Positions 38,062-45,827 of a stretch of 64,000 nt of DNA are shown one piece after another (the first letter of the stretch is position 1; the number at the start of each line of letters is the position of its first letter). The DNA is from Aquiluna sp. KACHI24. Its GTDB lineage: Bacteria > Actinomycetota > Actinomycetes > Actinomycetales > Microbacteriaceae. Below the pieces are notes generated by a model. The model saw only the letters and a list, made by a program, of their open reading frames with translations, was not told the DNA's origin and did not search any database. The DNA is taken from positions 310,001 to 374,000 of the forward strand of contig NZ_AP026677.1 in assembly GCF_025997915.1 (NCBI RefSeq), written 5' to 3'. Both the position numbers and the translations under genes were made by a program.

Positions 38062-39435
38062 CTGCTCCTGATACCAAGCCTCGATTCCTGCAACGGTTCT
38101 AGGTAGTGCTCCACTGAGATTCTCAACACCGGTCTCGGTTACCAAAACATCGTCTTCGATTCGAACACCAATGCCTCGGAGTTCCTCGGGGACGAGCAAA
38201 TCGTCTTTGTGGAAGTAAAGACCTGGCTCAATGGTGAAAATCATGCCCGGCTCCAAGATGCCATCCTGATAAAGCTCACGCCTTGCTTGGGCGCAGTCGT
38301 GCACATCGAGACCTAGGTGGTGGCTGGTGCCGTGGACCATGTAACGGCGGTGGTGCTGTCGCTCGGGATCCAAGGCCTCTTCTGCAGTCACTGGGATCAA
38401 GCCGAATTCAGCAACCTTTCTTGCGATCACCTGCATCGCGGCGTTGTGAATGTCTCGGAACTTGATTCCTGGTTTGGCAATCGCAAAGGCTGCATCTGCT
38501 GCCTCAAGCACAGCCTCATAAACCTTGCGTTGCGCTTCGGTGAACTTGCCGTTGACTGGGATGGTCCGCGTTACATCGGCGGTATAGAGAGATTCCAACT
38601 CCACACCAGCGTCAACCAAAATAAGGTCACCGTTTTTGACCTCACCATCGTTTCGAGTCCAGTGCAGCGTGCAGGCATTTGGACCGCTCGCTGCAATGGT
38701 CTCGTAGCCGAGGTCATAGCCCTCGACGCGAGCGCGAGAAAAGAATGCGGTTTCAACTACACGCTCACCCCTTGGCTTTCGGGTCGCAAGCGGCAGCGCT
38801 CTGGCGACATCGCCAAAGCCGCTTATGGTGACAGCGACTGCCTTGCGCATCTCGGCAATTTCAAACTCATCCTTCACAAACCGCATGCTCGATACCGCTT
38901 CAGCTAATTTGGCATCTGAGAGAGTGAGGTACTTGCCTAGCTTCTTCAAGGCCTTTGGGAGCTTGGCTAAGTCCTTAGTGGCAAGTCCCAGCTGTGCCTG
39001 AACCTCGCTGAGGTTTGGCCTGCTACCCACCCAAAACTCACCAATCATTGGGTTAGCAAAAAACTCATCGCTGTCTCGTCCAGCGGTTGGGCGGAAGAAA
39101 AGCGTCGACTGCGTGTTTCCTGAGGTGGCATCAATCACCAAAACTGAGTCCGGCACTGTGGCGGTCCCCCAGCCGGTGAGGTAGTGGAATGCGGTGTGCG
39201 GGCGATAGCGATACTCGGTGTCGTTGGATCGAGTCTTCATGCCACCGGCTTCAATGACCAAGACCTTGCCCTTGAACTTTTTAGCCAGAGCGGCTCTGCG
39301 CTTGGCCGCATACTGCGCCACTTCCCACTGCGGCACCTCGCTCCTAGGAGCGTCAGCCCAGTTCTCCGAGATGAACTTTAGGAACTCCGCCGACTGAGGA
39401 GTGCGGGAGCGGTTACTTTTCTGCTTCGATGCCAT
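38041..39435 (-). CDS. pepP: Xaa-Pro aminopeptidase (aminopeptidase P)
   Basis: 464-residue M24B metallopeptidase; cleaves N-terminal residues followed by proline. Metal ligands are visible in DAGVE, DVTRTIPV, HGTSHHLGLDVHD, EPGLYF and RIEDDVLV. N-terminal AMP_N domain present. I place the start at ATG 39435, because the frame upstream to 39483 overlaps the divergent PHP gene and lacks family sequence; CAGAAT ends 7 bases upstream. Confidence 0.92.
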   Translation of the reverse strand: MASKQKSNRSRTPQSAEFLKFISENWADAPRSEVPQWEVAQYAAKRRAALAKKFKGKVLVIEAGGMKTRSNDTEYRYRPHTAFHYLTGWGTATVPDSVLVIDATSGNTQSTLFFRPTAGRDSDEFFANPMIGEFWVGSRPNLSEVQAQLGLATKDLAKLPKALKKLGKYLTLSDAKLAEAVSSMRFVKDEFEIAEMRKAVAVTISGFGDVARALPLATRKPRGERVVETAFFSRARVEGYDLGYETIAASGPNACTLHWTRNDGEVKNGDLILVDAGVELESLYTADVTRTIPVNGKFTEAQRKVYEAVLEAADAAFAIAKPGIKFRDIHNAAMQVIARKVAEFGLIPVTAEEALDPERQHHRRYMVHGTSHHLGLDVHDCAQARRELYQDGILEPGMIFTIEPGLYFHKDDLLVPEELRGIGVRIEDDVLVTETGVENLSGALPRTVAGIEAWYQEQLLGSAG

Positions 39436-39441
39436 AGCGAC

Positions 39442-39448
39442 TATTCTG
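39442..39448. promoter_or_regulatory. Nearly coincident divergent -10 boxes of pepP and PHP gene
   Basis: Plus strand TATTCT (39442-39447, gap 6 to GTG 39454) and minus strand CAGAAT (39448-39443, gap 7 to ATG 39435) use the same five base pairs, because ATTCT read backwards is AGAAT. The inferred start points are 18 bases apart. Confidence 0.6.
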
Positions 39449-39453
39449 CTCCT

Positions 39454-40323
39454 GTGATCGACCTTCATGCACATTCCAATCACTCAGACGGCATTGATTC
39501 ACCGAGTGAACTGGTGCAGAACGCCAAATCGGCAGGCGTCACAGTTTTGGCAATCACCGATCACGACACCGTCTCAGGCTGGGAGGAGGCGATTGCTGCG
39601 GCTGAAAGTGCCGGTATCGGTCTAGTTCCAGGAATTGAAATCTCCACTCGCGCGCAACTCGATACCGAACGCGGCATCTCTGTCCACCTGCTTGCATACC
39701 TACCCGATCCAAGTTTTAGACCCCTGATGGATCGGCTCGAAGATGTTCGAAACTCTCGAGTATCAAGAGCGATGCAAATGGTTGAGCGCTTGGCTGAGGA
39801 TTACCCCATCAGCTGGGAGGAGATCATGCAGCACGTCAAACCAGGATCTACGATCGGTCGCCCTGCGCTTGCGGATGCCTTGGTTCGCGCTGGCGCAGTC
39901 CCTGATCGCTCCAGTGCATTTGAATCGATTTTGCACCGCAGGTCCAAGTACTACGTTTCAGAGCGAACGCTTCCTACCGAAGAGGCGATTGAACTGGTCC
40001 GCAGAGCGGGTGGAGTTCCTGTGATGGCGCACCCGTTGATTGACTTTCCGGCCGGCGCATCCGAGCTTGACCTCCCATCTGATCACTTTGAGAAGTTCAT
40101 TCAGGCCGGCATTATGGGTTTTGAAGTCGATCACAGAGCGGTTCCCGAGGTAGCGAAGCCGTGGCTTAGAAACCTTGCGCTAAAACACAACTTGATCATT
40201 ACCGGCTCCAGCGACTATCACGGCGTGGGTGGTAAAGACAACAAGCTCGGTGAGAATCAAACCTCTGAGCAAATGCTTGAACGAATTATCGATCAGGCCT
40301 TTGGTTCTGAGGCGTTTTTATAG
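39454..40323 (+). CDS. PHP-domain phosphoesterase
   Basis: 289-residue PHP phosphoesterase of the YciV/TrpH type. Metal motifs: DLHAHSNHSDG (3-13), ITDHDT (34-39), GIEIS (about 61), MAHP, and GSSDYHG near the end. Relatives remove phosphate from 3',5'-bisphosphonucleotides or trim 5' ends of RNA; the activity here is inferred. GTG start set by a leaderless box. Last 31 bases overlap the convergent helicase gene. Confidence 0.88.
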   Translation: MIDLHAHSNHSDGIDSPSELVQNAKSAGVTVLAITDHDTVSGWEEAIAAAESAGIGLVPGIEISTRAQLDTERGISVHLLAYLPDPSFRPLMDRLEDVRNSRVSRAMQMVERLAEDYPISWEEIMQHVKPGSTIGRPALADALVRAGAVPDRSSAFESILHRRSKYYVSERTLPTEEAIELVRRAGGVPVMAHPLIDFPAGASELDLPSDHFEKFIQAGIMGFEVDHRAVPEVAKPWLRNLALKHNLIITGSSDYHGVGGKDNKLGENQTSEQMLERIIDQAFGSEAFL

Positions 40324-41618
40324 TTTCTGCGGCGCTCGCGATTGCGTTTTGGGGCGGCGGACTTGGACTCCTGAAGCTTTTCAGCTCTTGATCTTTCAGA
40401 ACTGACTTTCTCGCCAGCAGGCTTATCGACTCTTGGCTTTGCGATGCGACCCTTGGTTCCCTCTGGAATTCCAAGATCGGTATAGATGTGCTTAGAAGAC
40501 GAATAGGTCTCAACTGGTTCTGGGGTTCCAAGATCAAGTTCACGGTTGATGTGAACCCAACGAGCCATGTCTTCCCAGTCCACGAAAGTGACTGCAACTC
40601 CAAGCTTTCCAGCTCGGCCAGTTCTGCCGACGCGGTGCAGGTATGCCTTCTCATCCTCTGGAACCGAGTAGTTGATCACATGGGTTACGTCATCGACATC
40701 GATGCCTCGAGCTGCCACCTCAGTCGCAACCAAGATTTCTTTTTTTCCAGTTCGGAACGCGATCATTGACTTCTCGCGCGCTTCCTGGCTCATGTCGCCG
40801 TGCAAGGCGGTAGCGCGGAAACCGCGATCAATCAACTCTTCGGTCAACTTAGCACTCGCGCGCTTGGTCTTGACGAAAATTACAGTCTTGCCACGACCCT
40901 CAGCTTGCAGAATTCGACCGACAACCTCATCCTTGTCTAGCGCGTGAGCGCGATAGATGAACTGCTTGATGTCAGCCTTGGTCTTGCCTTCTTCAGGATC
41001 CTGGATTCTGATGTGGATGGGCTTGTTCTGATACTTGCGCGCCAGGTTCAAAATTGCTGCTGGCATGGTCGCCGAGAACAACATGGTCTGTCGCTCCGCC
41101 GGTGTGTAGGCAAAGAGCTTCTCAACATCAGGCAAAAAGCCGAGGTCGAGCATCTCATCCGCTTCATCCAAAACCATGAACTTGATCTTTGATAGGTCAA
41201 GTAGCTTCTGCTTCGAAAGGTCAATTAGACGACCAGGAGTTCCGACTACAACCTGAGCACCTCGCTTTAGCGCGGCAACCTGTCCCTCGTAGGCCTTGCC
41301 ACCGTAGATAGCAACAACCTCAGTAACACGGTTGCTGCAGGCAATCTCCAAGTCGGAGGCGACCTGGATGGCTAGCTCTCTGGTTGGCACCACGACGAGT
41401 GCTTGAACACCCTGACCTGGTTCGAGTCCTAGTGACTGTATCAGTGGCAAACCAAAGCCCAGAGTCTTACCGGTTCCGGTCTTGGCCTGACCGATGACAT
41501 CAGTACCAGATAACGCAATTGGAATGGCTTGCTGCTGAATTGGGAATGGAGTCGTGATTCCTCTGGAATCTAAGGCATCACAAATGTCTTGGTCGATGCC
41601 TAGTTGTTGAAAAGTCAA
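40293..41618 (-). CDS. rhlE: DEAD-box RNA helicase
   Basis: 441-residue DEAD-box helicase: Q motif, Walker A AKTGTGKT (about 42-49), PTRELA, DEAD (about 153), SAT, and motif VI HRVGRTGRAG. The C-terminal tail is basic and Lys/Arg-rich (KRNRERRRNYK), fit for RNA binding. Acts in RNA remodelling or ribosome assembly. TTG start at 41618 with GGAGAG upstream. Synteny with mycobacterial rhlE next to a ferritin-like gene supports the name. Confidence 0.9.
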   Translation of the reverse strand: MTFQQLGIDQDICDALDSRGITTPFPIQQQAIPIALSGTDVIGQAKTGTGKTLGFGLPLIQSLGLEPGQGVQALVVVPTRELAIQVASDLEIACSNRVTEVVAIYGGKAYEGQVAALKRGAQVVVGTPGRLIDLSKQKLLDLSKIKFMVLDEADEMLDLGFLPDVEKLFAYTPAERQTMLFSATMPAAILNLARKYQNKPIHIRIQDPEEGKTKADIKQFIYRAHALDKDEVVGRILQAEGRGKTVIFVKTKRASAKLTEELIDRGFRATALHGDMSQEAREKSMIAFRTGKKEILVATEVAARGIDVDDVTHVINYSVPEDEKAYLHRVGRTGRAGKLGVAVTFVDWEDMARWVHINRELDLGTPEPVETYSSSKHIYTDLGIPEGTKGRIAKPRVDKPAGEKVSSERSRAEKLQESKSAAPKRNRERRRNYKNASEPKA

Positions 41619-41671
41619 AAATCTCTCCGATGATTGTTTGAGCGAGCTCCGAATGAGCGTCGGCTCAGCTA

Positions 41672-41677
41672 TAAGCT
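41672..41677 (+). promoter_or_regulatory. Leaderless -10 box of ferritin-like gene
   Basis: TAAGCT ends 6 bases before GTG 41684. Confidence 0.6.
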
Positions 41678-41683
41678 TTTGGT

Positions 41684-42430
41684 GTGCTGGATTGGTTCCG
41701 AAGAATACGTAAGGTTTCTCAGAAACTTACGCTTCCGTCTCGCGACGCCTCGATGGGGCGCAGTCAAGTCCAGCTCAACCCTCAAAAGCTTACTCCCAGA
41801 CCTGAGATTTATCTGGGACAACTTTCTTATCTCACGCTTCGTGCAAGTGAACTGTTGGAGCATGACTCCTACTTCGCTCCCTCAAAGGCCCTAAAGGAGA
41901 GACAGTCCAAACTCTCCAAGCTTTATAAAGCACGCCACAAAGAGCTCTCTCACCTGCTAGTTAGTCTCGGGGGAGCGGTGGACCTCGAGGACCACCACGC
42001 CACTCGCATCGATGACATGATTCGTTTTACTCAGGGCGTTGGTTGGCACGAGTCAACAATTCGTTTTTATTTGCTGTGGGGAATGCTCGAGCAATCCGCA
42101 AAGGCAGTAGCCAAAGGACTTCCAGCCAGTCTTCGGTCGAAGGTCACTGCTCAACTTGGTTCGGAGCTAGAGCAGTTCTGCTTTGAGGCATTGAGCAGCG
42201 AACTTCAAAGACGACCAGATCTGGCATCAGTCTTGGCAATGTATGGCAGATCGGTTGTTGCCGATGGGCTGTTGGAGGTCAGAAACTCGGTGGATATCTC
42301 CAAGTTGACTATTCAGCAGGGTTCAAACGAAGACCCAGCCTCATTCGCTTTTAGAGCTATTGAGCCTTTTGTATCAGAGCTGGTGGCATCTCACTCGGCA
42401 AGAATGGATCGACTAGGCCTTACTGCCTAG
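41684..42430 (+). CDS. Ferritin-like (MiaE-type) helical protein
   Basis: 248-residue mostly helical protein matching the actinobacterial ferritin-like family annotated as tRNA-(ms2io6A)-hydroxylase-like. Candidate metal ligands are Glu in ELLEHD, the ExxH of KELSHLL, and Glu in GWHESTIRF and MLEQSAK. True MiaE hydroxylation is not shown, and the identity rests mainly on gene order (rhlE neighbour). GTG start fixed by the -10 box. Last 18 bases overlap the convergent membrane protein gene. Confidence 0.7.
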   Translation: MLDWFRRIRKVSQKLTLPSRDASMGRSQVQLNPQKLTPRPEIYLGQLSYLTLRASELLEHDSYFAPSKALKERQSKLSKLYKARHKELSHLLVSLGGAVDLEDHHATRIDDMIRFTQGVGWHESTIRFYLLWGMLEQSAKAVAKGLPASLRSKVTAQLGSELEQFCFEALSSELQRRPDLASVLAMYGRSVVADGLLEVRNSVDISKLTIQQGSNEDPASFAFRAIEPFVSELVASHSARMDRLGLTA

Positions 42431-42712
42431 GCGGATGCGTTCTAGCTCGGCGCTTTCTTCGCTCTCGCGCTTTGAGTCGAGGTAGCGAACCGCAAAGAAA
42501 GTAGCAGCCGGCATTCCCAGCATCACGATGAACCAGATCCAGGCCTCTTCGTAGCGGAAACCAAACCAGGTCAGGATGAGCCATAGTGCTGAGCCGACCA
42601 CGACTGAAACACCCAGCGGTACTAGCTTTCCTAGGCGACCCGAAGGTGGCATTACAAAAGGGGTAACCAGGGCCAGGATGCCCGCGTAAATTGCGATAAC
42701 TAAAAGTTCCAT
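42413..42712 (-). CDS. Small membrane protein, unknown
   Basis: 99-residue protein with three hydrophobic segments (about 3-20, 31-50, 57-77) and a charged C-terminal tail rich in Glu and Arg. No recognised family beyond a common actinobacterial hypothetical. Its ATG shares one base with the TAA of the DUF3107 gene, so the two form an operon. Confidence 0.7.
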   Translation of the reverse strand: MELLVIAIYAGILALVTPFVMPPSGRLGKLVPLGVSVVVGSALWLILTWFGFRYEEAWIWFIVMLGMPAATFFAVRYLDSKRESEESAELERIRLGSKA

Positions 42713-42936
42713 TAGGCGATGAACCCCACTGGTCTGGCCTTCTCGGCACCGATCTCAACGAATGCAATCTGGGAGGTCGGGATCAAGATCGTTTTCCCCT
42801 TTTCATCCTGCAAGCTAATTAGCGGCTGCCCGGACTCAACTGCCTTGGCAATCGACGCAGTGAGCTCTGCTGCCGATTGCTTGGACTCGAAACTAAGGTC
42901 TCGAGGAGATTGGGTAATGCCGATGCGAACTTCCAT
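42712..42936 (-). CDS. DUF3107 protein
   Basis: 74-residue protein with the DUF3107 pattern: MEVRIGITQSPRDL at the N-terminus and a C-terminal IAFVEIG followed by VGF. The mycobacterial homologue (Rv3208A, TB9.4) sits in the same neighbourhood. Function unknown. Good Shine-Dalgarno (GGAGG, 5 bases before ATG). Confidence 0.85.
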   Translation of the reverse strand: MEVRIGITQSPRDLSFESKQSAAELTASIAKAVESGQPLISLQDEKGKTILIPTSQIAFVEIGAEKARPVGFIA

Positions 42937-42986
42937 GATTTCCTCCAGCCATAAGGTTACGACAAGAAATTGTCACCCTCTGCACA

Positions 42987-42992
42987 TAGATT
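42987..42992 (+). promoter_or_regulatory. Leaderless -10 box of adnA
   Basis: TAGATT ends 6 bases before GTG 42999. Confidence 0.65.
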
Positions 42993-42998
42993 GTCAGG

Positions 42999-45827
42999 GT
43001 GCAAAAAATCCTTCGCCCGACTCTCGCTGACCTAACCGGTCTCGAGCGCGGTGAGGGCTACTGCATAGTCGGTGCGCCGGGAACAGGCAAAACCTCCACT
43101 CTGATTGAGCTGGTTTTGGAACTAGAGAAGATTCACCCTCCAGAGCAGATTTTGGTGTTAACCGCATCAAGACAACAGGCTTCAAGGCTGAGGGATCAGA
43201 TTGGAATCGCAAGCAAGCGGGCCAGCTCGAAACCCAGGGCTCAATCAGTGACCGGTTTTGCATTTGCTGGGCTCCAAGACTCTGGCCAAGATCACAAACT
43301 ACTCACCGGCGCAATGCAGGAGCGGATTCTCCGCCGCCTAGTTTCTGAGAATGAGCAGGCACTGCGCCAGGTCGGGCTGAACTCCAAATCAACCCAACTA
43401 GCTGCTTTTATCCAGGAGCTTCGAGATCTTTTGCAGGTGGTGTTGGATTTCGAATTGAAAACACAGGATTTGGTGCAATTGCAGACCGAGTTTCCAAAGC
43501 TAAAGCTCGGGGCGCTGCTGGTTATTTTTGAAAAATACCTTGAGGTTCTTGAGGCTGAAAACCTGGTTGATCCCAGCACCCTTCTCACTCGTGCCGCACA
43601 GCTTCCGGCTTCACATTCGATTGTGCTAGTAGACGACGCTCAAGAGTTTTCAACTGCCGGTCTAAAGCTTCTGCGGCAACTTATTGACATCACTGGTGGG
43701 GTAATTTTCGGAGACCCAGACTCGGGAACGCAAGGGTATCGAGCGGCGGAGCCGGGCAGCTTCCTGGCTTTAGGTCAAAACCGCATTTATCTCTCAGAAC
43801 TCAGAACAGAGCTGGCCAACACAGGCCTAATGCAAAAACTGAGTTCGAGATTGCCCGCCACTGGCGCTGGCCCCCAGCGCGCCGTTTTCAACTCAGGCTC
43901 GGAAACAAGTGCCCTGATCTTTGAAGGAACTTCGGCTGAGGCAGACTATTTGGCCACGCAGCTTCGTCGCATGCGACTTGAGGATAAGGTGCCATTTTCG
44001 GAAATGGCCGTGGTCGTCAGAACTCGATCTCAGGTCGAGCAGTTGGCCAAAGATTTGGCACTTCGGAATGTGCCAATCTCAGTCCAGGGTCTGGATGAGC
44101 CGCTATCCAAAAACCAACTCAGCAGAGCCATTCTCGACGTCGCCTCCTTGATAAATCAGACTCCGAATCGAGAGACACTGACCTCGATACTGCAATCGAG
44201 CCTGTTCTCCCTCAATCCAATCCAGACAAAACGCCTTGACCGACTTTTGGTGCACCACTTCGGACTCAGGGTAGAGGCCGCTTGGTCGGAGGCATTTGAG
44301 CTGGGGGTGGAGCTCGACAGTTTTGAGGCGCGAGCCCTGAATCGACTGGTCGACTTGGTTCATAAGCTCCGCGGGTTGCACTCAAGTTCCGCTCATGAGG
44401 TGATGAGTGAGATTTTCAACCTGGCTCCAAAGTCCCTGAGTGAGCAATCCAGGTCAAGGGCAGCGGTTGCGGCTGCAGCAAATAGAGATCTAGATGCTGT
44501 GATGCGACTATTCGCAGCGGCTATCCGATTCGATCAACAGGGTGGTCAGGTCAGTGACTTCGTCGCGGAGCAACTTGATCAAAGGGTGGTAGAGGATGCG
44601 CTGTTCTCGCGGGCAAGCGCCGATGCCGTGAGCATTTTGACCCCAAGTGCTCTCACGGGGCAGCGCTTTGACGTGGTAGCGCTTCCTAGGCTTCAGGATG
44701 GGATTTGGCCCAACCTAAAACTGCGTAATTCCATGCTGGGAGCTGGTTCGATCCGTAGCTATCTAGCCGGTCGACTTGCGACCCCAACAGAGTCCGTGCG
44801 CTCCGAACTCGCAGATGAGCTAAGGCTTCTTTACAAAGCCGTGGGTGCTGCCAGATCCCGCCTCTTGCTGAGTGCAATGCAGTCAGAGGACGAACAGCCA
44901 TCTCAGTTTCTGACGATGGCAGCGGCGGATCTCAGCCAGTTCGAAGGCACCATTGAGTTTGACTTGCGAAAACTCGTTGGGCGACTTCGACAGCGGCTCG
45001 CGGCGGGGGACCAAAGCGCAGCGGGCACCTTGGCCCTGATGGCCCTGGCTGATGTTCCGGGCTCGCATCCATCTAATTGGCATGGCATTTTGGAGCCGTC
45101 CTCTACCGAGCCCATTTTCCGCGAGGACGAGGATGTCACCCTGAATGCCTCGTCTTTGGATGCCTTCGAGAAATGCCCGGTTCATTGGTTCGTGCAGACC
45201 TTTGCAGTTGGCCGTAAGAGTTTCCAGGCCAGTATCGGAACTCTTCTTCACAAGGCACTAGAACTTGCAACTTCACCGGGCGATATCCAGACCTACGTTG
45301 AGTCCAACTGGCACGAACTTGAGTTTGAAATGGGGTGGCAGGAACGCTCGGAGAGGCAAAGAGCCATGGAAATGGCCGCTCTGCTGGCCGAATATCTGGC
45401 CTCTGCGCTAACCCTGGTATCCGCCGAGGAGGGCTTCGAAATCGAAGTGGGCCGACTCAGAATCAGAGGAAAGATCGATCGAGTTGAAGCAACAGAAGAC
45501 GGGCTGGAGGTGGCCGATCTGAAGACCGGTAAGAGTCTGCCTGATGCCAAGTCCAGTAAGCAGTTGGCGGTTTATCAACTAGCGGTAAGCAAGAAGCATC
45601 CGGATAAGACGGTGTTGGGAGCAAAGCTGGTTTCGATCGGAACCGGAAAACTAAAGGTCTCTAAACAGGCTCAGCTGGATGAAACGACACTGTCTGAACT
45701 GCAGGTTTCTTTCTCTGAATTCGAGTCAGCGACTTCTGCTGACCGGTTAATCGCTAGGGTTTCTGAGCACTGCAGCGCCGATGCGGACTGCTCTATTTTG
45801 TTAGCCAAGGCGGTAAACGATGGCTAA
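42999..45827 (+). CDS. adnA: AdnA-like helicase-nuclease subunit
   Basis: 942-residue UvrD-like protein with a C-terminal RecB-type nuclease domain, matching the AdnA subunit of the actinobacterial double-strand-break resection machine. Walker A is GAPGTGKTS (25-33). Motif II reads VDDAQE, with Asp where active UvrD motors have Glu, and motif III GDPDSG lacks the usual Gln. The nuclease motif is VADLKTG; a CP-x-HWF and a final HCSADADC resemble, but do not complete, the AddB iron-sulfur Cys set. Overlaps adnB by 8 bases. Likely regulatory or weak-motor half of the dimer. Confidence 0.86.
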   Translation: MQKILRPTLADLTGLERGEGYCIVGAPGTGKTSTLIELVLELEKIHPPEQILVLTASRQQASRLRDQIGIASKRASSKPRAQSVTGFAFAGLQDSGQDHKLLTGAMQERILRRLVSENEQALRQVGLNSKSTQLAAFIQELRDLLQVVLDFELKTQDLVQLQTEFPKLKLGALLVIFEKYLEVLEAENLVDPSTLLTRAAQLPASHSIVLVDDAQEFSTAGLKLLRQLIDITGGVIFGDPDSGTQGYRAAEPGSFLALGQNRIYLSELRTELANTGLMQKLSSRLPATGAGPQRAVFNSGSETSALIFEGTSAEADYLATQLRRMRLEDKVPFSEMAVVVRTRSQVEQLAKDLALRNVPISVQGLDEPLSKNQLSRAILDVASLINQTPNRETLTSILQSSLFSLNPIQTKRLDRLLVHHFGLRVEAAWSEAFELGVELDSFEARALNRLVDLVHKLRGLHSSSAHEVMSEIFNLAPKSLSEQSRSRAAVAAAANRDLDAVMRLFAAAIRFDQQGGQVSDFVAEQLDQRVVEDALFSRASADAVSILTPSALTGQRFDVVALPRLQDGIWPNLKLRNSMLGAGSIRSYLAGRLATPTESVRSELADELRLLYKAVGAARSRLLLSAMQSEDEQPSQFLTMAAADLSQFEGTIEFDLRKLVGRLRQRLAAGDQSAAGTLALMALADVPGSHPSNWHGILEPSSTEPIFREDEDVTLNASSLDAFEKCPVHWFVQTFAVGRKSFQASIGTLLHKALELATSPGDIQTYVESNWHELEFEMGWQERSERQRAMEMAALLAEYLASALTLVSAEEGFEIEVGRLRIRGKIDRVEATEDGLEVADLKTGKSLPDAKSSKQLAVYQLAVSKKHPDKTVLGAKLVSIGTGKLKVSKQAQLDETTLSELQVSFSEFESATSADRLIARVSEHCSADADCSILLAKAVNDG

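Noticed and set aside
38317-38907. 196-residue plus-strand open frame antisense to pepP
   Set aside because: Frame shadow of a clear M24 peptidase; no family resemblance.
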